The translations under genes and the position numbers were made by a program. This document shows positions 1-5,640 of a DNA stretch of 5,731 nucleotides, one piece after another. The notes below the pieces were generated by a model. The model searched no databases. It was given only the letters and a program-made list of their open reading frames with translations, and was not told where the DNA came from. This DNA comes from JBAXLO01 sp037134755 (GTDB lineage Bacteria; Bacteroidota; Bacteroidia; Bacteroidales; JACABE01): contig JBAXLO010000263.1 of the NCBI GenBank assembly GCA_037134755.1, positions 1 through 5,731 on the forward strand. Direction: 5' to 3'. Numbering within the stretch: the stretch's first letter is position 1; each line of letters starts with the position of its first letter.

Positions 1-2
1 CA

Positions 3-86
3 TAAAACATAAAACGAATAGGGTAAAACATACTTCCGTATCCATAAAACATACTTCCGTATCCATAAAACATAAAATGATAAATT
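3..86. repeat. 21-bp tandem repeat, four units, cut by the left edge
   Basis: Two identical 21-bp units lie head to tail at 24-44 and 45-65. Each starts TAAAACATA and ends CTTCCGTATCCA. They are flanked in the same 21-bp register by two diverged units, 3-23 and 66-86, which keep TAAAACATA and then share AAA-GA with each other rather than with the central pair. The core ATAC-TTCC-GTAT is a short imperfect dyad. Because 21 is a multiple of three, reading frames pass through the array unbroken. The minus strand repeats the heptapeptide MFYGYGS, and one plus frame repeats IKHTSVS until a stop at 86-88. The array may continue to the left of the window. Whether it is non-coding or the end of a gene cannot be decided here. 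Confidence 0.85.
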
Positions 87-308
87 AAAAGTATAGCTCA
101 AAACATCAATATAATCAGCTATTATCAAACGTTATGACACAAAAACTATTGATAATAATATATGAACGTAGTCTAATTAGTCATTTTAATATAAAAGTAT
201 CGTCATTGCGTTGTCACTTTTTGAGACAGAAGCAATAATAGAAATACATGACTCTTCAGCTTTGGTTGAGCTTTTGTTTTTTATTCCATTTTATCATATT
301 GCATAATA
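87..308. other. Intergenic stretch without a recognisable gene
   Basis: No ORF with plausible coding character was found on either strand. The clearest structure is a perfect 9-bp inverted repeat, TATTATCAA at 120-128 and TTGATAATA at 149-157, with a 20-nt spacer. A smaller one pairs ATAGCT at 93-98 with AGCTAT at 117-122. At 255-270 a weak six-pair stem (two G-T pairs) is followed by the T-rich run 272-283. It could be a poor rightward terminator for something upstream, but I do not count it as one. Confidence 0.5.
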
Positions 309-350
309 ATTTTAATTTTATCACATAAATATGTTAGTTAAAATTAAAAT
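309..350. repeat. 12-bp perfect inverted repeat upstream of the beta-helix gene
   Basis: ATTTTAATTTTA at 309-320 is the exact reverse complement of TAAAATTAAAAT at 339-350, with an 18-nt spacer. The arms contain only A and T, so chance is a real possibility in this composition. The element ends 15 nt before the predicted -33 element of the downstream promoter. It overlaps the direct repeat at 320-365, so an operator role is possible. Confidence 0.5.
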
Positions 351-365
351 CACTATAATATGTTA
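320..365 (+). repeat. Direct repeat ATCAC-N3-AATATGTTA next to the promoter
   Basis: The 17-nt segments 320-336 and 349-365 match at 14 positions, as ATCAC, three differing bases, then AATATGTTA. Their starts are 29 bp apart, nearly three helical turns, so the copies face roughly the same side of the helix. The second copy touches the predicted -33 element at 365-368, a position that suits an activator binding as a tandem dimer. The repeat is seen directly; the regulatory role is inferred. Confidence 0.45.
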
Positions 366-396
366 TTGTTTATTTGCTTTTATTACCGTTACTTTG
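365..396 (+). promoter_or_regulatory. Candidate Bacteroidota-type promoter for the beta-helix gene
   Basis: ATTG at 365-368 stands in for the -33 TTTG. After a 20-nt spacer, TTACTTTG at 389-396 matches the TAnnTTTG -7 consensus at all but its second base and is followed by C. This predicts a start of transcription near 403 and a leader of about 17 nt. The leader before the ATG at 420 is A-rich with no Shine-Dalgarno, as is common in this phylum. Spacing and motif fit, but each box has one mismatch. Confidence 0.5.
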
Positions 397-419
397 CATT
401 TTATTAATCAACAATTACA

Positions 420-2549
420 ATGAAAAAACTATTATTTGTATCAATTTTACTTCTTATCGTTTTAGCAACAACTGTAAAAGCTCAGTATTATGTATCAGTA
501 ACAGGTTCGGATGCTAATCCGGGAACTTCTTCGCAACCTTTTAAAACGATACAGAAAGCTGCAAATGTTTTACAAGCAGGCGACACCTGTTATATCATGG
601 CAGGTATCTATCGCGAAACTGTAATACCATTAAATAATGGAACATCTACTAATCATATTGTTTTTAAAAACTATATGAATGATAAAGTATTTATAGTTGG
701 AACTGATTCTATTTCGGGTTGGACATCCTATCAGAATGGTATTTATAAAGCTTATGCACCTGATACTGTTTTACAGTTGTGTGTTAATAAAAAAATAGCA
801 AATGAAGCACGTTATCCTAACTTCAATGGGAATCATATGACCACGAGTGATTGGAGTACTGTAAGTATTGACACAATGTGTAAAGCTTTATTTACAGGCA
901 TGAACTTCCCTGCAGGATATTGGAATGGGGGTTATTGTATTGCCAATGTTGGTTCTAAATGGGTTTGTGAAATAGGAACGATTGATTCTTCATTGAGTAA
1001 TGCTGTTTATTGTTCTCAAACTTCATGGCCATGGGGTTCACATCCTGCATACAGTCCTACGGTTTATACAGGAAGTGGTCGTGGTTATATAATGCATCAT
1101 TTAAATGCTCTTGATACTATTAATGAATGGCATTGGCAAAATGATACTTTATACTATTATCCACAGTCACCTTCAATTGTTAATACTATGGATGTGGAAG
1201 CACGAACAAGAATGTTTGCCTTTAACTGTTATGCTAAGCAATATATTGATATTGAAAACATAAATATTGTATTTGCTAATGTTACCTTTGAGGAAGCTAC
1301 AGGCTGTACTTTAAATAATAGTAGTGTGGTGTATCCGACACCATTTTTTTATTATTCTCTTTCATGGGATAGACAAGCTCACGACAGTATTAATTATGGT
1401 ATTACTAAATGGCAAGGCAAAGGAGTAACTATGTCAGGGTATAATAATAACATCTTGAATTGTTATATTGCTCATAGTTGGGGAGATGGTATTTCAATAG
1501 GTGGAACAGGTAATACAGTTGATAATTGTCTGGTTGAAGATTGCGATTGGTCAGCAACAGATGATGCAGTACTTTCGTGTGTTGGCACCGGACATAATAT
1601 TAAACATAGTACCCTACATAATACATGTAGAAGTACGCTTGTTAATCGTTTGTGTAATTTAACCAACATCATGTATAATAATATGTATGATTGCGGATAT
1701 ATTACATTAGATCTTGGTATAACTTATTCTTATCGTTCAAATGGTGGTGGTTCACAGATTGCATATAACTGGGCTCATGATAATCATTGCACTTCTACTT
1801 CTAACATGGGTATTTATCTTGATAATGCTGATACTGCTTATATAGTACATCATAATGTTATCTGGAATTGTAAAAATGCACTACAAACAAATAAGCCTGC
1901 TGTTAATCATCAGATATACAATAATACGGTATGGTTTTGTACTAAAACAATTGGGACTTGGGGTACAGCAGGGCAGAATATCGTTAATCAAATTGTTAAA
2001 AATAATCTTTCCAACTTAGCATGGGACCAAGGCACTACATTTAGTAATAATCTGGTTACACAAACACCTAACTTTACAAACGCAGCCGGCTTTGATTTTA
2101 CGTTAACATTTAACTCACCTGCAATTGATGTTGGTGATATTATACCTGGTTTTACTGATGGATATGTTGGGATTGCTCCAGATGCAGGTGCTTATGAATA
2201 TGGACTTACTCCCTGGGTACCTGGTTCTGTTGTTCAGAAACCTGATATTTCGGAAGTATTAATTGATTCTTCACAAGTAACAACAGGTATTAATAATGAA
2301 ATGAATCATACTAAAGAAGATGGTGGATTAAACGTGTATCCTAATCCAACTAATTCTAAGCTATATATTGATTATAATAATATTGAAAATACACAAGTTG
2401 CTGTTTTTAATATCTTCGGACAAAGAATAATTGAAAAGAGTAAATGTAATTCATTAGATCTTACTGCATATAATAAAGGTTTATATTTGCTGGTTCTAAA
2501 TGATAAGAAGAAAAACATTACTATTTCAAGGATGATTGTTTTGGATTAA
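420..2549 (+). CDS. Secreted GH141-like right-handed beta-helix protein with T9SS type A sorting domain
   Basis: This 709-residue exported protein probably acts on or binds polysaccharide at the cell surface. The signal peptide is residues 1-21 (MKKLL, a hydrophobic core, then VKA before Q22). The mature protein opens with VTGSDANPGT and PFKTIQKA, typical of DUF1565/pectate-lyase-like beta-helix proteins. QLCVNKK...ARYPN (119-134) and EWHWQNDTLYYYP (236-248) resemble the insertion domain of GH141-like proteins. Beta-helix coils run over about 270-545. AIDVGD and PDAGAYEYG (568-595) close the helix. After a polar linker (about 600-632), LNVYPNPTNSKLYI, FNIFGQRI and GLYLLVL (637-693) form the T9SS sorting domain. 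D356, D381/D382 and D468 are possible active-site acids, but this is a guess. The 19 cysteines seem many for such a protein. No SusC/SusD pair or other CAZyme is in view. Enzyme activity and substrate are unproven; a structural or adhesive beta-helix is the alternative. Confidence 0.85.
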   Translation: MKKLLFVSILLLIVLATTVKAQYYVSVTGSDANPGTSSQPFKTIQKAANVLQAGDTCYIMAGIYRETVIPLNNGTSTNHIVFKNYMNDKVFIVGTDSISGWTSYQNGIYKAYAPDTVLQLCVNKKIANEARYPNFNGNHMTTSDWSTVSIDTMCKALFTGMNFPAGYWNGGYCIANVGSKWVCEIGTIDSSLSNAVYCSQTSWPWGSHPAYSPTVYTGSGRGYIMHHLNALDTINEWHWQNDTLYYYPQSPSIVNTMDVEARTRMFAFNCYAKQYIDIENINIVFANVTFEEATGCTLNNSSVVYPTPFFYYSLSWDRQAHDSINYGITKWQGKGVTMSGYNNNILNCYIAHSWGDGISIGGTGNTVDNCLVEDCDWSATDDAVLSCVGTGHNIKHSTLHNTCRSTLVNRLCNLTNIMYNNMYDCGYITLDLGITYSYRSNGGGSQIAYNWAHDNHCTSTSNMGIYLDNADTAYIVHHNVIWNCKNALQTNKPAVNHQIYNNTVWFCTKTIGTWGTAGQNIVNQIVKNNLSNLAWDQGTTFSNNLVTQTPNFTNAAGFDFTLTFNSPAIDVGDIIPGFTDGYVGIAPDAGAYEYGLTPWVPGSVVQKPDISEVLIDSSQVTTGINNEMNHTKEDGGLNVYPNPTNSKLYIDYNNIENTQVAVFNIFGQRIIEKSKCNSLDLTAYNKGLYLLVLNDKKKNITISRMIVLD

Positions 2550-2602
2550 GGAATTAGTAATTATTTATTTGAAAGGGATTTGTTTTTTATATACGTTTAT
2601 CT

Positions 2603-2633
2603 AAACTTATTCTGTAATTTTGTAATAAAGTTT
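2603..2633 (+). promoter_or_regulatory. -7-like element inside an inverted repeat, upstream of the kinase
   Basis: TAATTTTG at 2615-2622 matches the TAnnTTTG consensus exactly and would start transcription near 2629, about 40 nt before the kinase ATG. No TTTG lies at the expected distance upstream (ending near 2594), so the promoter may be weak or need an activator. The element sits in the loop of an inverted repeat. AAACTTATT at 2603-2611 pairs with AATAAAGTTT at 2624-2633, with nine pairs and a single bulged A at 2627. A protein bound to that repeat would cover the promoter. The 120-nt gap shows no convincing terminator for the preceding gene. Confidence 0.5.
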
Positions 2634-2669
2634 TGTCATTTATGTCTATGTTTATAAGAAAATAGTATC

Positions 2670-4703
2670 ATGAATAGTATAATTAAAAAGATATTCCTTT
2701 TATATAGCTTAATATTTCTATCAGGATTTATTATTGCACAACCAAAGGTTGACAGCCTTAAGAATATTTTAAACCATAGTAATGTTGATAATAAAATTGA
2801 AATATATTATCAATTAGCTAATTCTTATCTTGATATTTTACCGGATTCTGCTATAAAATATTCTAACTTAGGACTAGCTTTAATTGACGAAAAACATGGA
2901 TTAAAAAGAAAGAATGATTGTCTGTTTGTCTTAGGCTCATGTTATGAAAATCTTAATAAACATAAGATAGCTCTAAAATATCTACAACAAGCTTTAGATG
3001 GCTTTGAAACTGAAAATAATAAAAGAAAACAGATCTTTACAAATAACTATATTGGTATAATATATGGGAAAACGAGCTATTATGACAAGGCACTTTCAAG
3101 TTTTCAAAAGTCATTGATGCTATGTAGTCAACTGAAAGATACAATACGAACTTGTGTTTCATTAACTAATATTGGTTTGGTGTATCAGGATATGAAAGAT
3201 TACAAAACAGCTTTAGTTAATTTTGAAAAGGTATTGGATTTATCAACTAAAAGCAAGGATAAGTTAAATATTGCTCATGCGTTGAATGATATTTCAAATA
3301 CATATGCAAAAATGGCAGATTATAAAATGGCATTAAATTACCATTTAAAAGCATTATCTATTTGTAAAGAGTTAAATGAAAAGAGAGGTTTGGCTTATGT
3401 AACATCAGATATAGGTGAGACTTATAAGAAACTTAATAATCTAAATCTGGCATTGAGATATTATGAAGAAGCTTATTCAATTTCAAAGAATTTTGATGAT
3501 AAATTTCTAAATTCACAAATATTAAGCAATATTGGGGATCTATATGTTTCAATGAAGAGTTATGACAAAGCAAAAGAATATCTTGATAAAGCTGAAATCA
3601 TAGCTGCTGAAATTGAAAATAAAGAAACATTAAAAGATGTTTACGAATCATTTTCTAAATATTACTCTTTACAAAATGATTATAAAAAAGCTTTAGATTA
3701 TTTTAAACGTTTTAAGGATGTTAATGATAGTATTTACAATAAAGAAAGCAGTGATAAGATAGCTGAGTTGGAAGTTAAGTTTGATATTCAGGAAAAAGAT
3801 AAAGAAAACGAAATATTACGTCAGAAAACAGAGATACAACAGTTAGCTATTAACAAACAAATATATCTTCGTAATACTTTTATTTATATATCTATTATAA
3901 TTACGCTATTAATTATATTTATTTTCTTTCGATATTGGATTAAACAACGTGCAAACAAACTGCTTTCATTAAAAAATGAATTAATTAATAAGCAAAATAT
4001 CGAACTGGAAGAGATTTCTAAAATGAAAGATAAAATATTTGCAGTTATTATGCATGATCTTAAGAATCCTTTTAATACAGTTGTAACATTGGTTAATTTT
4101 ATGGAAAGTAATTATCATACTATGGAAGAAAATCAAAAGTATAGTGGGATACTTTCTTTGAAAAAATCAATATTTAATGTTAATGAATTTCTTGAAAACT
4201 TATTGGATTGGTTAAATTCAAAAGAAAATAATCTAATATTGTATAAAACTAATTTTGATATCAATTCAACTATAAATTCTGTTCTGAAATTATATATACC
4301 TCGTGCTGAACAAAAAGCTATTGAATTACAAAATCATATTAAGAGCAATCTTTTTGTATATGGAGATGAGCGTATGATTAATACTGTGTTAAGAAATTTA
4401 ATAGATAATGCTTTAAAATTTACTTTTGACAAAGGAAAAGTAGATATTAATGCAATTGAGGATAAGGATAAAATTACAATTTCAATATCTGATACTGGAG
4501 TTGGTATAGATGATGAGGATAAGGATAAAATCTTTAAATTAGATTCTTATTTCTCGACCAAAGGAACTGAATATGAAAAAGGAAGTGGCTTAGGCTTGAT
4601 ACTATCTAAGGAATTCATTGAGAAAAATGAAGGTGAAATATGGTTTGAGAGTAAAACAGATATTGGTAGTACATTTTATTTTACAATTAAGAAGGGAAAT
4701 TAA
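2670..4703 (+). CDS. Membrane sensor histidine kinase with periplasmic TPR array
   Basis: This 677-residue sensor kinase should autophosphorylate on histidine and pass the phosphate to the response regulator encoded right after it. Residues 1-23 form a signal peptide (SLIFLSGFIIA before Q24). About eight TPR units fill residues 41-352. A transmembrane helix follows at 402-420, then a charged, probably coiled-coil linker to about 455. The dimerisation/phosphoacceptor domain has H462 in MHDLKNPF; D463 and N466 fit the DxxN pattern of kinases that also dephosphorylate their partner. The ATP-binding domain has an N box (N576, D579, N580), a G1 box DTGVGID (608-614) and a G2 box GSGLGL (638-643). 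All catalytic motifs look intact. The layout places the TPRs in the periplasm and the kinase in the cytoplasm. The signal is unknown; TPRs suggest a protein or peptide partner. The start was chosen because it gives a complete signal peptide. Confidence 0.93.
   Translation: MNSIIKKIFLLYSLIFLSGFIIAQPKVDSLKNILNHSNVDNKIEIYYQLANSYLDILPDSAIKYSNLGLALIDEKHGLKRKNDCLFVLGSCYENLNKHKIALKYLQQALDGFETENNKRKQIFTNNYIGIIYGKTSYYDKALSSFQKSLMLCSQLKDTIRTCVSLTNIGLVYQDMKDYKTALVNFEKVLDLSTKSKDKLNIAHALNDISNTYAKMADYKMALNYHLKALSICKELNEKRGLAYVTSDIGETYKKLNNLNLALRYYEEAYSISKNFDDKFLNSQILSNIGDLYVSMKSYDKAKEYLDKAEIIAAEIENKETLKDVYESFSKYYSLQNDYKKALDYFKRFKDVNDSIYNKESSDKIAELEVKFDIQEKDKENEILRQKTEIQQLAINKQIYLRNTFIYISIIITLLIIFIFFRYWIKQRANKLLSLKNELINKQNIELEEISKMKDKIFAVIMHDLKNPFNTVVTLVNFMESNYHTMEENQKYSGILSLKKSIFNVNEFLENLLDWLNSKENNLILYKTNFDINSTINSVLKLYIPRAEQKAIELQNHIKSNLFVYGDERMINTVLRNLIDNALKFTFDKGKVDINAIEDKDKITISISDTGVGIDDEDKDKIFKLDSYFSTKGTEYEKGSGLGLILSKEFIEKNEGEIWFESKTDIGSTFYFTIKKGN
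4691..4697 (+). promoter_or_regulatory. Shine-Dalgarno-like GAAGGGA for the response regulator
   Basis: The purine run GAAGGGA lies in the last codons of the kinase gene, with AGGG ending seven nt before the regulator's ATG. The other starts in this window have nothing comparable. Since the start codon directly follows the kinase stop, ribosomes may also restart by coupling. The run also encodes Lys-Lys-Gly, so its presence could be incidental. Confidence 0.3.
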
Positions 4704-5351
4704 ATGAATGAAATAAAAATAGTGTTAGTTGATGATCATGACATTGTTAGAGACGGCTTAAAGGTTCTATTAATGAATCTACCCGATATAGAAGTAATAG
4801 GAGAAGTAGCAACCGGAGCTAATCTCTTTGACTTATTATTAGTAAAAAAGCCCGACATTATTCTAATGGATATAATGCTACCAAAAATATCAGGGATCAC
4901 TTTAACAGAAAAACTCAGTCGTGAACATCCTGAAATAAAAGTTATAATTTTAACAGCAAATGTTGATGATGATACTATCATCAATTCATTTAAAGCAGGT
5001 GCATTGGGATATTTAACAAAGAATATCCACAGAGAAGAACTAATAGAAGCAATAAAAGTAGTAAATGAAGGAAACGAATACCTTGCTAATTCTATATCAA
5101 AAGTAGTTTTAAACAACTATAAAAGAGCAAACGAGAGTACATCATGCGAAATACATGAAATGACAAAACGTGAAGTTGAGATTATACGGTTATTTGCTCA
5201 AGGTTTAAGTTATAAAGAAATTGCAGATAAACTCAATATTTCAGTACGAACAGTTGAAGCACATAAGAATCATATATTTGGGAAATTACAATTCCATTCA
5301 ATTGTTGATTTAGTAATATATGCCATTAAGCACGAAATAATAAATATATAG
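4704..5351 (+). CDS. NarL/LuxR-family DNA-binding response regulator
   Basis: This 215-residue transcription factor should be switched on by phosphoryl transfer from the kinase encoded just upstream. The receiver domain (about 4-120) has the acidic pair D10/D11, the phosphoacceptor D56 in LMDIMLP, T84 in ILTA and K106 in LTK, so every conserved switch residue is present. A short linker leads to a LuxR-type helix-turn-helix at about 150-212, with MTKREVEI (153-160), GLSYKEIADKLNIS (167-180) and the recognition helix VRTVEAHKNHIFGKL (181-195). The length is normal for the family. The ATG follows the kinase stop with no spacer, which indicates one transcript and coupled translation. Its targets are unknown; the window has several candidate operators but none is tied to it. 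Family and role are very likely, the regulon is not visible. Confidence 0.95.
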   Translation: MNEIKIVLVDDHDIVRDGLKVLLMNLPDIEVIGEVATGANLFDLLLVKKPDIILMDIMLPKISGITLTEKLSREHPEIKVIILTANVDDDTIINSFKAGALGYLTKNIHREELIEAIKVVNEGNEYLANSISKVVLNNYKRANESTSCEIHEMTKREVEIIRLFAQGLSYKEIADKLNISVRTVEAHKNHIFGKLQFHSIVDLVIYAIKHEIINI

Positions 5352-5400
5352 AAATACTTAATTCCATTAATATTTTAAAAGCAAATATTATTAATAAACA

Positions 5401-5440
5401 AAACCTAACAGTATTTTATAATCTGTTAGGTTTAATTTTA
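5401..5440 (+). terminator. Probable rho-independent terminator of the two-component operon
   Basis: AAACCTAACAG at 5401-5411 pairs perfectly with CTGTTAGGTTT at 5423-5433, an 11-bp stem with an 11-nt loop. TTTAATTTTA follows, a broken T-tract. It lies about 50 nt after the regulator's stop. The upstream flank is A-rich (5392-5403), so it may also work in the opposite direction. Confidence 0.75.
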
Positions 5441-5483
5441 TAAGCAGATATTTAACAACACAAATCCAAAGACAACAAAACAC

Positions 5484-5504
5484 ATTGGTCGTCCAATTTT
5501 TTTT
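5484..5504 (+). terminator. Small hairpin followed by eight T's
   Basis: ATTGG at 5484-5488 pairs with CCAAT at 5493-5497 around a TCGT tetraloop, and 5497-5504 is an unbroken run of eight T's. The 5-bp stem is short for an intrinsic terminator, but the T-tract is the best in the window. It could back up the terminator at 5401 or end a short transcript from that interval. Confidence 0.35.
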
Positions 5505-5509
5505 GCATT

Positions 5510-5541
5510 ATAGGTAATATTACCTATTACGGAATAGTAAT
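5510..5541. promoter_or_regulatory. Two overlapping palindromes, candidate operator
   Basis: Positions 5510-5527 are a perfect 18-bp palindrome (ATAGGTAAT, then its complement ATTACCTAT). The right half is shared with a second dyad: ATTA at 5519-5522 and CTATT at 5524-5528 pair with AATAG at 5533-5537 and TAAT at 5538-5541 around ACGG, with one unpaired C at 5523. The pair ends 7 nt before the -33 box of the promoter at 5549, a common place for a dimeric regulator to bind. The palindromes are seen; the operator role is inferred. Confidence 0.55.
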
Positions 5542-5548
5542 TTTACGT

Positions 5549-5580
5549 ATTGATTTATTAAATTTTCCATTTTAATTTTG
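5549..5580 (+). promoter_or_regulatory. Candidate rightward Bacteroidota promoter
   Basis: ATTG at 5549-5552 is a one-mismatch -33 box. After a 20-nt spacer, TAATTTTG at 5573-5580 is an exact TAnnTTTG match followed by C. Box and spacing mirror the promoter proposed at 365-396, which supports both. Transcription would start near 5587 and read out of the window, implying a gene beyond 5731 with a leader of at least 140 nt, unless the tiny ORFs at 5626-5675 are translated. Confidence 0.5.
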
Positions 5581-5581
5581 C

Positions 5582-5640
5582 ACTTTCATAAAAAGAAAGT
5601 TAAATTATCACCCTATAACTTTGTAATGAATTATAGGGTG
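5582..5640 (+). promoter_or_regulatory. Two successive hairpins in the presumed leader
   Basis: The first pairs ACTTTC at 5582-5587 with GAAAGT at 5595-5600 around a 7-nt loop, at the expected transcription start. The second is a perfect 10-bp stem, CACCCTATAA at 5609-5618 with TTATAGGGTG at 5631-5640 and a 12-nt loop, followed by TTTAACTT. The second could be an attenuator or terminator. It also holds TAACTTTG at 5616-5623, an exact -7 match, so it may instead be a DNA operator over a second promoter. I recognise no known riboswitch. Confidence 0.45.

Noticed and set aside
3..86. CRISPR-like repeat array
   Set aside because: The 21-bp units are directly adjacent with no unique spacers, and no cas gene is visible.
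227..283. Terminator-like stem and T-run
   Set aside because: The local stem has only six pairs, two of them G-T, and the alternative long-range stem (227-233 with 270-276) competes with it. The evidence is too weak to call.
1157..1165. Perfect DnaA box TTATCCACA
   Set aside because: It is a single copy inside the beta-helix coding sequence, with no cluster of boxes or origin features.
1472..1672. Minus-strand ORF inside the beta-helix gene
   Set aside because: It lies wholly opposite a well-supported coding region, and its translation has no recognisable domain.
4736..5116. Minus-strand ORF opposite the response regulator
   Set aside because: It is an antisense shadow of the receiver domain, whose conserved residues are all in the plus frame.
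420..5351. A single three-gene operon
   Set aside because: The 120-nt gap with its own -7 match before the kinase makes a separate transcript more likely, though no clear terminator follows the first gene.
5515..5523. TAATATTAC, the geminivirus-type replication-origin nonanucleotide
   Set aside because: In those origins it sits in a hairpin loop beside a Rep gene. Here it is the centre of a palindrome stem in AT-rich DNA with no HUH nuclease gene in view.
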